From: Roseiarcus sp963741845
GTDB taxonomy: Bacteria > Pseudomonadota > Alphaproteobacteria > Rhizobiales > Beijerinckiaceae
NCBI GenBank assembly: GCA_963741845.1
Contig: CAVUJV010000024.1
Coordinates: 1-64,000, forward strand
DNA: 64,000 bases
Direction: 5' to 3'
In this document: positions 1 to 9,188 of the stretch, in pieces
Layout of the letters: each line of letters begins with the position of its first letter
How positions within the stretch are numbered: position 1 is the stretch's first letter
Position numbers and translations under genes: made by a program
Notes under the pieces: model-generated
The model's input: the letters and a program-made list of their open reading frames with translations, nothing else
Databases searched by the model: none
Told to the model about the DNA's origin: nothing

Positions 1-1
1 C

Positions 2-1088
2 ATTGAAATCGGCGTCACTGGCGGACGTGCCGTCATCGCGGCGGTTGTGAGGGCTCTGTCAGCGGTCGAAGAAGTCCGGCCCGCTGAAGCGGGAGAGTTT
101 GCTTGGCGGGCTTTTGTCAACCGAAAGCTGGATCTTTCCTCTGTGGAGGGTTTAGCCGACCTGGTTGACGCGGAGACCGAGGCACAGCGGCAACAGGCCC
201 AGAGGGTGGCTGGGGGGGCGCTTCGCCAGGAGTGTATAAACATCCGATCGCAACTTATCAGCGCGATGGCGGCGGTCGAGGCCGGTCTGGATTTTTCGGA
301 TGCTGACGACGTAGAGAAACTGCCCATCAGTGAAGCAGCGCTTGCGATAAGAGCCGCGAAGGAACGCGTCGATCATGCGCTTCTGAGCGTTGACGCAGCT
401 AGCCGACTGCGAGAGGATTCTCTCCGTTGTCATCGCCGGCCCGCCAAATGTCGGAAAATCGACGCTGATGAATGCTCTCGCGGGACGCGAAGTCGCGATC
501 ACTTCGCCGATTGCCGGAACGACTCGCGATGTGATCGAAGTGTTTCTCGATTTGGACGGATATCCGGTTATTTTCGTGGACACTGCGGGCCTTCATGATA
601 CTGAGGATCCGATCGAGCGGGAAGGCGTTGCGCGCGCAAGACGCAGGGTTGCGTCAGCGGATCTGATTTTGTGGCTGTATGAAAGGGACTCCGATCTGGG
701 TGAGGCGGTGACGGACCGGCCAACATTCTTAGTTCGGACGAAGACCGACGAAAGTCCGCCGATTGAGGTTGCGGGTTGCGATCCAGCCGTGTTCCGAATC
801 TCTGCAAAGACAGGCGAGGGGCTGTCGGAGTTGCTCTCGGCGGTCTCGGGTTTCGCGGAAGCGAGTATGAGTACTTCGGACCCACCCGTGCTTGTGCTTG
901 AGAGGCATCGGCGCGCTTTCCGAGACGCCCAAACCGCCCTCAATTCAGCGCTCGGGCAATCGACCACGGATTTGGAGTTGATCGCGGAAGATCTCCGACT
1001 TGCTGCGTCTTGGGTGGACCGCCTTATCGGGCGCATAGACGTTGAACATGTCCTAGATGATATTTTTTCGCGCCTCTGTGTCGGAAAA
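2..1088 (+). CDS. mnmE: tRNA modification GTPase MnmE (partial at left edge, frameshifted, no stop)
   Basis: MnmE (TrmE) is a GTPase that, with MnmG, builds the 5-carboxymethylaminomethyl group on wobble uridine 34 of certain tRNAs. The gene enters from the left edge. The first part, in the frame beginning at base 2, shows the family stretch GEFAWRAFVNRKLDL and the helical domain DLVDAETEAQRQQ. The G domain follows in the +1 frame with Walker A GPPNVGKS, the G2-loop IAGTTRD and DTAG. The switch lies in 416-425: RLRE and VVIAG should be separated by 9 nt but 10 are present, so one extra base is the simplest reading. The C-terminus ends in LCVGK, matching the family C-x-G-K end, but the next codon is TGG rather than a stop, so the frame runs straight into mnmG. 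Identity is certain; whether the frameshift and lost stop are real is open. Confidence 0.93.
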
Positions 1089-1100
1089 TGGAGAACTGAA

Positions 1101-2999
1101 GTGTTTCACGTGAAACAAAATCGACATCATTTCGATGTCGTTGTGATCGGCGGGGGGCACTCCGGGTGTGAAGCCGCAGCCGCGGCGGCCCGACTGGGTG
1201 TCAGCGTCGCGCTGCTGACCCAACGTCAGAGCGCAATTGGCGAGATGTCATGCAACCCCGCTATCGGCGGGATTGGCAAGGGTCACCTCGTCCGCGAGAT
1301 AGACGCGCTCGATGGCATAATGCCCCGGGCTGCGGATCTTGCGGGAATTCAATTTCGGGTGCTGAATCGCAAGAAAGGACCGGCAGTCCAGGGGCTGCGG
1401 GCCCAGGTAGATCGTCGCCTCTACAAGACGGCTATGCAAGCGCTGCTGACAAATTGGAAGAATTTGACGGTCCTCGAAGGGGAGGCGGCGGCTATTGTCA
1501 CTACGAAGAGTTGCGTCTCCGGAATTGACTTGCTCGACGGTCGGCGCCTGCAATGTGCCGCTGTGGTCCTCTGTACAGGAACCTTTCTTCGCGGCGCTAT
1601 TCATTTGGGCGGCACGACATGGCCAGCGGGACGTTTTGGAGATGCTTCGTCTGTATCTTTGGCTGAAAGTCTGGAAATTGCGGGATTCGAGACCCTCCGC
1701 CTTAAGACGGGGACCCCGCCGCGGATCGACGCGAGCACGGTTGATTGGGCGCCTCTGGAAATCCAGCGCGGAGACGAGGAGCCGGCCTTCTTTTCGTATT
1801 CGACGCGTCGCGTCACCGCGCCACAACTGGCGTGTCACATCACGCGAACAACCGCTAAGACGCATGATATCGTGCGCGAGCATGCGCATTTGTCGGCTGT
1901 ATATTCCGGAGCAATTTCCGGGCGGGGTCCAAGATACTGCCCCTCCATCGAAGACAAGGTTATTCGCTTTCCGGACCGGGATACTCATCAGATCTTTCTA
2001 GAGCCAGAGGGCGTCGGCGATCCTCTCATTTACCCCAACGGAATCTCAACTTCACTGCCTGAACATGTTCAGGCCGCCCTCGTGGCCTCCATCCCTGGAC
2101 TCGAGGCGGCTCGGATTGTCCGCCCCGGTTACGCGATTGAGTACGATTATTTTGATCCGAGGGGACTTCACCCGACCCTCGAGGCGCGCCGGGTTTCGGG
2201 TCTTTTCTTGGCTGGGCAAATCAACGGGACGACAGGATATGAAGAGGCTGCGGCGCAGGGCCTTTTGGCCGGACTGAACGCTGCCCGCCATGCTGGCGGC
2301 AAATCCTTGGCAACATTCGATCGCGCCGAATCCTATTTGGGAGTCATGATTGATGATCTGACGACGAATGGCGTGACGGAACCGTACAGAATGTTCACAT
2401 CGCGCGCGGAATATCGACTGACGCTCCGCTCAGACAACGCTGACGAACGGCTTGTAGAGAAAGGAATCGAACTGGGGTGCGTATCTCATGATAGGGCAGA
2501 GGCGTTCCGCCAGCTTTCTAGTGAGCTCACGAGGGGCCGCGCGCTTCTGAGAGCCTTGTCGGCCAATCCAGCGAAGCTGCGAGCTTTTGGCATTGTTGTT
2601 TCAAACGACGGCGTTCCGCGGACTGGTTTTGACCTTTTAGCCCAAGGCGTAAGCTTTGAATCGGTAGTAGCCATTTGGCCGGAACTTGGATGTGTTCCAG
2701 GCGCTATTGTGCGACGCCTTGAAGCAGACGCCAAATATTCCGTTTATGTCGACCGCCAAGCGCAAGATATTGCCAGATATCGGGATACCGCGCAATTTTC
2801 AATACCTGACGACTTTGACTATGCCAACGTAGCGGGGCTATCGAACGAATTGCGGGAGAAGTTTATGGTTGTACGTCCCTCGAGCCTTCAGCAGGCGGAG
2901 CGTATCGAAGGCGTAACGCCGGCTGCGCTCGCGCTGGTCGCGGCCCGATCTCGAAGGGATGCGGCGCTGAGGCGACCCAAATCGGTCGATCGAGGTTAG
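1101..2999 (+). CDS. mnmG: tRNA uridine-5-carboxymethylaminomethyl modification enzyme MnmG
   Basis: MnmG (GidA) is the FAD- and NADH-dependent partner of MnmE in wobble U34 modification. From GTG 1101 the product is 632 residues, normal for the family. The FAD-binding VVVIGGGHSGCEAA is near the N-terminus, followed by GEMSCNPAIGGIGKGHLVREIDALDG with the conserved cysteine. The second conserved cysteine lies in GPRYCPSIEDK, and the C-terminal region contains GVTEPYRMFTSRAEYR. GTG 1101 was chosen because GGAG lies about 8 nt upstream and the resulting start FHVKQ is typical of alphaproteobacterial MnmG. As sequenced, the upstream mnmE frame is continuous with this one, so a single MnmE-MnmG polypeptide is formally possible. 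rsmG follows with no gap after the TAG. Confidence 0.95.
   Translation: MFHVKQNRHHFDVVVIGGGHSGCEAAAAAARLGVSVALLTQRQSAIGEMSCNPAIGGIGKGHLVREIDALDGIMPRAADLAGIQFRVLNRKKGPAVQGLRAQVDRRLYKTAMQALLTNWKNLTVLEGEAAAIVTTKSCVSGIDLLDGRRLQCAAVVLCTGTFLRGAIHLGGTTWPAGRFGDASSVSLAESLEIAGFETLRLKTGTPPRIDASTVDWAPLEIQRGDEEPAFFSYSTRRVTAPQLACHITRTTAKTHDIVREHAHLSAVYSGAISGRGPRYCPSIEDKVIRFPDRDTHQIFLEPEGVGDPLIYPNGISTSLPEHVQAALVASIPGLEAARIVRPGYAIEYDYFDPRGLHPTLEARRVSGLFLAGQINGTTGYEEAAAQGLLAGLNAARHAGGKSLATFDRAESYLGVMIDDLTTNGVTEPYRMFTSRAEYRLTLRSDNADERLVEKGIELGCVSHDRAEAFRQLSSELTRGRALLRALSANPAKLRAFGIVVSNDGVPRTGFDLLAQGVSFESVVAIWPELGCVPGAIVRRLEADAKYSVYVDRQAQDIARYRDTAQFSIPDDFDYANVAGLSNELREKFMVVRPSSLQQAERIEGVTPAALALVAARSRRDAALRRPKSVDRG
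1102..1117. promoter_or_regulatory. parS: parS centromere site 1
   Basis: The palindrome TGTTTCACGTGAAACA is a perfect 16-base match to the bacterial parS consensus bound by ParB. It lies at the mnmE/mnmG junction and, from the GTG start, encodes the MnmG N-terminus FHVKQ. ParB is encoded about 3.4 kb downstream. ParB nucleation here would load CTP-bound clamps for origin segregation with ParA. Confidence 0.93.
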
Positions 3000-3656
3000 G
3001 TGGCTGCCGCGAGTCCGGTTCAGGGCGATGCCGACAGAGAGCGCTTCCGCTCCCTCATTGCTGTTTCACGTGAAACAGAAGAGCGTCTGTCAACTTACAT
3101 ACAAATTCTAAGGCGTTGGCAAACGATCACAAATCTCATTTCCAAACAGACGCTTGACGATGTATGGGCGCGACATGTCGCCGACTCCGCCCAGTTGGTT
3201 GACCTCAATCCTCAAGCGGCCCGTTGGGTCGACATCGGATCGGGCGCTGGATTCCCGGGGCTCGTGATTGCGATACGCTTGATTGGCGTCAAAGACGCAA
3301 TGGTGCACTGCATCGAGAGCGATCGCCGCAAATGCGCGTTTCTCCGTGAAGTTGTTCGCGCTACAGGCGCGCCAGCGCAAATCCATGCGCAGCGCGCGGA
3401 GACTGTTCGGACAGGCGATACCCAGGGCGTTCAAGCCGTGACCGCCCGTGCGTTCGCTCCGCTGGCGTCAACGTTACGTCTCGCCGGTCCTTGGCTCGCT
3501 CAGGGCGCAACAGGCCTTTTTCAACGAGGTAAATCGGCGCGGAAGGAATTAGAGTCACTGCCATCTGTTCAAGACTATTCCGTCAAGCTATCCCCAAGCG
3601 TAGTTGACTGTGAGTCGACGATAATTGTGATGCGCCAGAAACCCCATGAACTCTGA
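3000..3656 (+). CDS. rsmG: 16S rRNA (guanine-527 N7)-methyltransferase RsmG
   Basis: RsmG (GidB) methylates N7 of G527 in 16S rRNA using S-adenosylmethionine. The 218-residue product has the SAM-binding loop VDIGSGAGFPGLVIA around residues 77-91 and the family feature VTARAFAPL further on. GTG 3000 directly follows the mnmG stop and gives a normal length. Residues VSRET near position 23 are encoded by a second parS palindrome, an arrangement I recall as common in alphaproteobacterial gidB. The stop overlaps the parA start by 11 nt, so the gid and par genes form one transcription unit. Confidence 0.94.
   Translation: MAAASPVQGDADRERFRSLIAVSRETEERLSTYIQILRRWQTITNLISKQTLDDVWARHVADSAQLVDLNPQAARWVDIGSGAGFPGLVIAIRLIGVKDAMVHCIESDRRKCAFLREVVRATGAPAQIHAQRAETVRTGDTQGVQAVTARAFAPLASTLRLAGPWLAQGATGLFQRGKSARKELESLPSVQDYSVKLSPSVVDCESTIIVMRQKPHEL
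3062..3077. promoter_or_regulatory. parS: parS centromere site 2 (inside rsmG)
   Basis: A second perfect copy of TGTTTCACGTGAAACA, 1960 bases from the first. It lies within the rsmG coding sequence and is read there as VSRET, a different frame from the copy at mnmG. Two identical perfect sites within 2 kb of parAB indicate the chromosomal centromere of this replicon. Confidence 0.93.
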
Positions 3657-4504
3657 GATCACCACGAGCGGTCGACGGCTCGCCCCGTCCATTCTCCCGG
3701 CCTATCCAAGAGTCCTCGTGATGGCGAACCAAAAGGGCGGCGTTGGAAAGACGACCACCGCTATCAATCTTGGGACAGCCCTTGCCGCGATCGGAGAGCA
3801 GGTTCTGGTGCTCGACCTGGATCCTCAAGGAAACGCGTCGACCGGACTCGGCGTAAATCGTAAGAGTTCGGACCGTCTCCAGCTACGACGTCCTTAATGG
3901 TACGCGCACGATGGGCGAGGTCATGGTCTCTACGGCCGTCCCACGTCTCCGGATCGTTCCATCGACCATGGATCTTCTCGGCATCGAGCTCGAAATCGCT
4001 TCTGATCCGGATCGCGCTCAAAAACTTCGCAACTCCCTCCAAGCCTTTGCGCGAGACCAGGCGCAGCACCCGCAGGGCATATCTTATATTCTCATTGATT
4101 GCCCCCCCTCGCTTAACCTTCTCACGATCAATGCCCTGGTAGCTGCCCATGCGGTAGTCGTGCCCTTGCAGTGCGAATTCTTCGCGCTGGAAGGACTGTC
4201 ACAACTTTTGGCGACGGTGGACAAAGTAGGTCGGACGCTAAATCCTCAACTCACTATCCACGGCATTGTCTTGACTATGTACGACCCCCGAAACAGCTTG
4301 GCCGGCCAGGTTGTCGCGGACGTTCGGGCGAACATGGGCGAAAAAGTCTACGAAACAGTCATTCCTAGAAACGTTCGAATCTCCGAGGCGCCGTCGCATG
4401 GAAAACCAGCATTGCTCTACGACCTCAAATGCGCGGGAAGCCAGGCTTATTTGAAACTTGCCTCTGAGATTATTCAGCGTGAAGCGCGCTGGCGCGCCAC
4501 CTGA
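3646..4504 (+). CDS. parA: Chromosome partitioning ATPase ParA (frameshifted as sequenced)
   Basis: ParA is the Walker-type ATPase that moves ParB-parS complexes during chromosome segregation. Residues 30-37 are the deviant Walker A KGGVGKTT, followed by VLVLDLDPQGNASTGLGV. The frame then breaks: removing one T from the TT at 3867-3868 restores NRKSRTVSSYDVLNGT and joins the downstream frame with ILIDCPPSLNLLTINAL (Walker B region), LTMYDPRNSLAGQV and the C-terminal SEAPSHGKPALLYD. The corrected product is 285 residues, normal for the family. ATG 3646 overlaps the rsmG stop; ATG 3724 is an alternative start. ParA is usually essential in alphaproteobacteria, so a sequencing insertion is more likely than a pseudogene. 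Confidence 0.93.
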
Positions 4505-4518
4505 CGCGGAGCTATCCA

Positions 4519-5406
4519 GTGGTTGATGATAACCGATCTGACCCTCGACCGCGATTGGGTCGCGGTCTCGCCGCCCTCTTGAACGCTCAGGGACCTGACA
4601 CTGTAGAAGACACCGCTAAGGGAGTTATGAAAGCTCCCATTGATCTTTTGCGGCCCAATCCGAGAAATCCGAGAAGACGGTTCGACTCGGCGGAACTCGA
4701 TGAACTCGCCGCGTCTATCAAGGAGCGTGGCGTCCTACAACCGGTGCTCGTGAGGAGCGTGCAGCACCCGGCAGGCGCGTATGAAATCATCGCCGGCGAG
4801 CGGCGCTGGCGCGCGGCGCAGCGGGCCGGCCAACATGAGATTCCTGTTCTGATTATCGAGGCCGAAGATCGAGAGGCTCTCGAAATCGCGATCATCGAAA
4901 ACATTCAACGCGCCGATTTAAATCCGCTTGAGGAGGCTGCGGGATATGCGCAACTCACCGAAAGCTACAACTATAACCATGGCGATATCGCCAGAGTCGT
5001 CGGACGCAGTCGCAGCCACATTGCGAACACGCTTCGTCTAACCAATTTGCCAGACCATACCCAGAGTCTTCTCGTGGATGGAAAAATCTCCGCGGGGCAT
5101 GCGCGAGCGCTGCTTTCTCTGTCCGAGCCCGACGTAATCGCCGACCGAATTGTTGAGCAAGGACTGACGGTGCGAGACGTCGAACGGATGGGACAGCGAT
5201 CCGGAGGCCGACGCCCACGAGGTTCTGTATCGGCCCCTTCGACCCATCCAGATACTATCGTCCTTCAAGACCGGCTGAGTCTTACGCTTGGTACGACGGT
5301 AAAAATTACTCATACAGGCGAGAGAGGAGAACTCAGGATCTCCTTCAAAGATTTCGACCAGTTGGAAGACTTCTGTCACCGCCTGACTGCGTCGCCGACA
5401 GCTTAG
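4519..5406 (+). CDS. parB: Chromosome partitioning protein ParB
   Basis: ParB binds parS, hydrolyses CTP and forms sliding clamps that recruit ParA. The 295-residue product starts at GTG 4519, 15 nt after parA, with the family N-terminus RPRLGRGLAALL. The CTP-binding motif GERRWR is at residues 93-98, followed by the region ENIQRADLNPLEEA and a helix-turn-helix covering HGDIARVVGRSRSHIANTLR. The C-terminal dimerisation segment ends in QLEDFCHRL. The gene is intact, in contrast to parA. The 3' end overlaps the convergent holA by 4 nt. Confidence 0.95.
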   Translation: MVDDNRSDPRPRLGRGLAALLNAQGPDTVEDTAKGVMKAPIDLLRPNPRNPRRRFDSAELDELAASIKERGVLQPVLVRSVQHPAGAYEIIAGERRWRAAQRAGQHEIPVLIIEAEDREALEIAIIENIQRADLNPLEEAAGYAQLTESYNYNHGDIARVVGRSRSHIANTLRLTNLPDHTQSLLVDGKISAGHARALLSLSEPDVIADRIVEQGLTVRDVERMGQRSGGRRPRGSVSAPSTHPDTIVLQDRLSLTLGTTVKITHTGERGELRISFKDFDQLEDFCHRLTASPTA

Positions 5407-6434
5407 TGAGGGGTCGGGCCGGCCTGAGACGCCAACGCCCACAGCATTCTCGTTATTATCAGGCGGACCGAGGATGGGTCCGAGCGGGCGCGCCTAGTCA
5501 CAGTTCGCACAATACTCAATTGCCGAGATATCCCGCTGGAACTCCAACGCCTCGCTTGTACTGTGAGATTTGCTGCGGCTGACATTGGCAGTTTAATTCC
5601 AATGCTCCGCTGTGCCGACTCGACCGAGTTACCCTGATCAATGTCCGATCGAAGTCGGTAGAGTAACATCAGTCGCGCGACCAAACGCGGCATCAAAAGC
5701 TCATTCTCTATTCCCGACTCGAAAAATGCAATTGCGCCGGCCGCGACCGATGATCGCTCTTGAAGCAACGTCCGGTCGACCAAGTCGTCCACGGCTGACA
5801 GAGCTTGTCCGCCAAGAACGGTGACAACGTCGTCCCGCGTAATTTTTCCCGCGTCGTAAGCATAGAGGATTAGTTTGCTGATTTCGTTTCGCGTCGTCTG
5901 GCGGTCACCCTCCAGCGTTTCCAGGAGTGCAGTCCGGGCTTGACTGGACATTTCCAGACCTGACGCTCGAATTTCGAAGTCGATCAGTGATTCCAGGGTG
6001 TCTCGCGAGTCCGGATAGCATTCGATCGACGCAGCTTGAGGCTCGGCTTCGAACATCGACCGCAATGGGCTCCCCTTTCTGAGGACGCCTGCTTTGATCA
6101 GCAGCGTGCAGCCTTCCGGCGGCCTACCGAACAAAGGCTGCACGGCCGCCACAAGATCGCGCCCTTGGGCGTCGATCCAAATCGCTCGGCTTTCCCCAAA
6201 TAATGATAAGGCGTAAGCCTCGTCCCAAAGGACGGTGGGGTGGCGCGAGACCTCGTCCCCGTCGTAACGGGTCAAGCGGAGCGGATCTGTAGCTCCAGAA
6301 GTCTGGCCCTGAACGATCGCCCTCGCCCTTTCGTTAACAAGCGCTTCTTCCGAGCCGTGTACGAGGAAAAATCGGACCCCTGCGGGCGGCTCTATGACAT
6401 ATCGGTCCGCCCTTGAGTTTGGGACGACGGTCAT
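5403..6434 (-). CDS. holA: DNA polymerase III subunit delta
   Basis: HolA (delta) is the clamp-loader subunit that opens the beta clamp. The 343-residue product has the family N-terminal region with FLVHGSEEALVNERA and the central stretch RNEISKLILYAYDAGKITRDDVVTVLGG (residues about 185-212), followed by a helical C-terminal collar domain. The gene is convergent with parB and ends inside it. In many Rhizobiales holA follows leuS and lptE; neither is present here, and the upstream neighbour is the divergently transcribed leuB after a gap of about 120 bases. It shares the lower GC content of the first 9.5 kb. Confidence 0.88.
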   Translation of the reverse strand: MTVVPNSRADRYVIEPPAGVRFFLVHGSEEALVNERARAIVQGQTSGATDPLRLTRYDGDEVSRHPTVLWDEAYALSLFGESRAIWIDAQGRDLVAAVQPLFGRPPEGCTLLIKAGVLRKGSPLRSMFEAEPQAASIECYPDSRDTLESLIDFEIRASGLEMSSQARTALLETLEGDRQTTRNEISKLILYAYDAGKITRDDVVTVLGGQALSAVDDLVDRTLLQERSSVAAGAIAFFESGIENELLMPRLVARLMLLYRLRSDIDQGNSVESAQRSIGIKLPMSAAANLTVQARRWSSSGISRQLSIVRTVTRRARSDPSSVRLIITRMLWALASQAGPTPH

Positions 6435-6555
6435 CGTTCACCTATGTTTTTGGCTCCCGAGGAGACGAAACGGCTCAAATCTCTCGCCCAGGCTTTCGCC
6501 AAGATTGGGAATCGTCTAGCACACCTTTGAAGGTCCCCCAGCAAACGACAGGCGC

Positions 6556-7665
6556 ATGGCCCCGCAAAAGCTTCTCCTTTTTCCTGGCGACGGAATCGGT
6601 CCTGAGGTTATGGCCGAGGTCGAAAAACTCATAAGCCATATGGCGAACGACGGGCTCTTGTTCGAGGTCGAGAAAGGGCTTGTTGGGGGTTCCGCATACG
6701 ACGCGCACCGACAAGCGATTAGCGAAGAAGACATGGCGCGCGCGCAGCAAGCCGACGCAGTCTTGCTGGCGGCGGTCGGCGGCCCGAAATGGCAGGACGT
6801 GCCTTATGACGTTCGACCGGAGGCCGGACTTCTTCGGTTACGCAAAGAGCTCGGTCTCTACGCAAATCTTCGCCCGGCAATTTGCTACCCGGCGCTCGCC
6901 TCGGCTTCTTCGTTGAAGCCTGAGGTGATCGAAGGCCTGAACCTTATGATTGTTCGGGAACTGACCGGCGGCGTTTATTTTGGTGAGCCCAAGCAGATCA
7001 TCGATCTTGGCAATGGCCAGCGCAGAGGTATCGATACCCAAGTCTACGACACCTATGAAATCGAGAGAATCGGTCGCGTAGCGTTTGATCTGGCCAGGAA
7101 GCGAGACCGCAAGGTGACTTCAGCCGACAAGCGAAACGTCATGAAGAGCGGCGTTCTCTGGCATGACGTCATGAGCGCTCTGCAGAGGCGGGAATATCCG
7201 GATGTAACCCTTGAGCATGTCCTGGCAGATGCGCTCGGAATGCAACTTGTAAGATGGCCAAAGCAATTTGATGTTATCGTAACGGATAATCTCTTCGGCG
7301 ATATGCTTTCCGATGTGGCTGCGATGCTCACTGGGTCTCTCGGCATGCTACCCTCCGCGTCTCTTGGCGATGAGGACGCGAAGTCCGGAAAACGCAAGGC
7401 TCTGTACGAGCCGGTTCATGGGTCCGCGCCGGATATAGCTGGAAAGGGCATTGCAAATCCCATCGCGATGATCGCCTCTTTTGGCATGGCGCTTCGTTAC
7501 TCATTCGCACAGTTCGACGCCGCTGATCGATTGGATGCCTCGATCCAGGCGGTTCTGGCTCAGGGGCTACGGACGCCCGATATCTCAGGCCCAGGGTGCA
7601 AAGAGATCTCAACCCGCGAAATGGGCGATGCGATTATTGCGGAATATCGCAGTCAAACGCGTTGA
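6556..7665 (+). CDS. leuB: 3-isopropylmalate dehydrogenase
   Basis: LeuB catalyses the NAD-dependent oxidative decarboxylation of 3-isopropylmalate in leucine biosynthesis. The 369-residue product shows the N-terminal LFPGDGIGPEV, the substrate-binding region LRKELGLYANLRP, ELTGGVYFGEP, the catalytic segment DKRNVMKSGVLWHDV and the signature VTDNLFGDMLSDVAAMLTGSLGMLPSASLG. The adenine-binding loop GSAPDIAGKGIANP near the C-terminus indicates NAD rather than NADP use. TGGVYFGEP and the length favour LeuB over isocitrate or tartrate dehydrogenase. I see no strong ribosome site before ATG 6556. The other leu genes are not in the window. Confidence 0.93.
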   Translation: MAPQKLLLFPGDGIGPEVMAEVEKLISHMANDGLLFEVEKGLVGGSAYDAHRQAISEEDMARAQQADAVLLAAVGGPKWQDVPYDVRPEAGLLRLRKELGLYANLRPAICYPALASASSLKPEVIEGLNLMIVRELTGGVYFGEPKQIIDLGNGQRRGIDTQVYDTYEIERIGRVAFDLARKRDRKVTSADKRNVMKSGVLWHDVMSALQRREYPDVTLEHVLADALGMQLVRWPKQFDVIVTDNLFGDMLSDVAAMLTGSLGMLPSASLGDEDAKSGKRKALYEPVHGSAPDIAGKGIANPIAMIASFGMALRYSFAQFDAADRLDASIQAVLAQGLRTPDISGPGCKEISTREMGDAIIAEYRSQTR

Positions 7666-7914
7666 TGCGGGCGGCGATGAGTGAGCCATAGCGCACAGGA
7701 TGCACAAAGCGTTAGCGGGTAACGCACGCGAGGATCGCCTGCCTGTCGCTCGGGCTTGTTGTTTGGGACGGTCTCCCTTCTCTGATGCGAAGCCCTCCCG
7801 GACTATGGGCGCTTGCAATAGGCTACTTGGCTTGGCAAAGTCCGCGCCCCGTCGGGGCGGCGCAGGCGCATTTGGGCGCGGTGCGGAGGCTTTAGAATAA
7901 CTGGAACTTTTGCG

Positions 7915-9033
7915 ATGAAAGTGACCGTCGAGCGTGCTGTCCTGCTTAAGGCTCTGGGACACATCCATCGCATCGTCGAACGCCGCAATACAATTCCGAT
8001 CCTCGCAAACGTGCTTATCGAGGCCAGCGAGGGGAAGCTCGCACTCAAAAGCACCGATCTCGACCTTGAAGCAACGGAACAGGTGGGGGCAGAAGTCGCG
8101 CAGGGCGGTGCGACAACAGTTGCGGCACATGTCATTTATGACATCGTACGAAAGCTCCCGGACGGCGCTCAGGTGAGCCTTGAGATTTCGGGCGACACAG
8201 GGCAACTTGTTCTTCGCTCGGGTCGGGCGCGTTTTTTTCTCCAGGCGCTCCCGGCGTCGGACTTTCCGGATTTGACCGCAAATGCATTTCCCCATGCATT
8301 TATACTGCCCGCGACCGAGTTGAAGCGGCTCATCGAAAACAGCCAGTTTGCGATCTCCACCGAAGAAACGCGCTATTACCTGAACGGCATCTTCTTCCAC
8401 ACCATGGAGGTTGATGGGCGGTCGCTGCTGCGCGCAGTTGCGACAGACGGCCACCGCCTTGCACGCATTGAGACACAGGCCCCTGAAGGGGCGATCGGAA
8501 TGCCGGGCGTCATCGCGCCGCGCAAAGCGGTCGGCGAAGTTTTGAAGTTGCTGGAGGATCCGACCCAAGATGTAAAAATTGAGCTTTCGCCCGCTAAGGC
8601 GCGATTTACTGTCGGCGACGTCGTGCTGACGACCAAGCTGATCGATGGCACTTTTCCAGACTATGCGCGCGTCATTCCAACCGCAAACGATAAGCGTCTT
8701 GTAGTCGACAAGGAGCCGTTCGAAAGAGCAGTGGACCGTATCTCGACGCTTTCGTCTGAACGAGGTCGCGCGATTAAACTTTCGATCGCCGATTGCCGCA
8801 TGACGCTGTCGGTAAATAATCCCGACTCCGGGTCGGCGAACGAGGAACTGGAGGTCGATTACGACTCTGCGCCAATCGATATTGGGTTTAACGCTCGCTA
8901 TCTGCTCGACATCCTCGCGCAATTACCCGGCGATACTGCCCTAATTCGCCTCTCTGATCCAGGTTCCCCGACGCTAATCCAGGACCGCGATGGCGCTGAC
9001 GCTCTTTATGTCCTGATGCCGCTGCGCGTATGA
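7915..9033 (+). CDS. dnaN: DNA polymerase III subunit beta (sliding clamp)
   Basis: The beta clamp encircles DNA and tethers DNA polymerase III. At 372 residues it has the family start MKVTVERAVLLKALGHIHRIVERRNTIPIL-type sequence, the mid-protein segment SQFAISTEETRYYLNGIFFH with ATDGHRLA, and the C-terminal YLLDILAQLPGD and final YVLMPLRV containing the conserved M-P-[LM]-R end. It is separated from leuB by about 250 bases that hold a GC-rich hairpin (GCCCCGTCGGGGC near 7845-7860) and no gene I can support. dnaA and recF are not adjacent, so this is not the dnaA-dnaN-recF arrangement. Confidence 0.97.
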   Translation: MKVTVERAVLLKALGHIHRIVERRNTIPILANVLIEASEGKLALKSTDLDLEATEQVGAEVAQGGATTVAAHVIYDIVRKLPDGAQVSLEISGDTGQLVLRSGRARFFLQALPASDFPDLTANAFPHAFILPATELKRLIENSQFAISTEETRYYLNGIFFHTMEVDGRSLLRAVATDGHRLARIETQAPEGAIGMPGVIAPRKAVGEVLKLLEDPTQDVKIELSPAKARFTVGDVVLTTKLIDGTFPDYARVIPTANDKRLVVDKEPFERAVDRISTLSSERGRAIKLSIADCRMTLSVNNPDSGSANEELEVDYDSAPIDIGFNARYLLDILAQLPGDTALIRLSDPGSPTLIQDRDGADALYVLMPLRV

Positions 9034-9188
9034 TGGATAAACGGAAGGTGTGCCCAGACATGCGTCAAATGCATTAAGGGTCTGGCGCTTCACTCAACTC
9101 ACAGCCAAGGCCATGATCGATTTTTCGTCTGTAGGCGATTCGTAGGCGCTTACGATTGTTCTGTTATGCAAAATTCGCAATGATACCG

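Noticed and set aside
7700..7900. 66-codon frame between leuB and dnaN
   Set aside because: No ribosome site or similarity; the region contains a GC hairpin and is more likely the dnaN leader.
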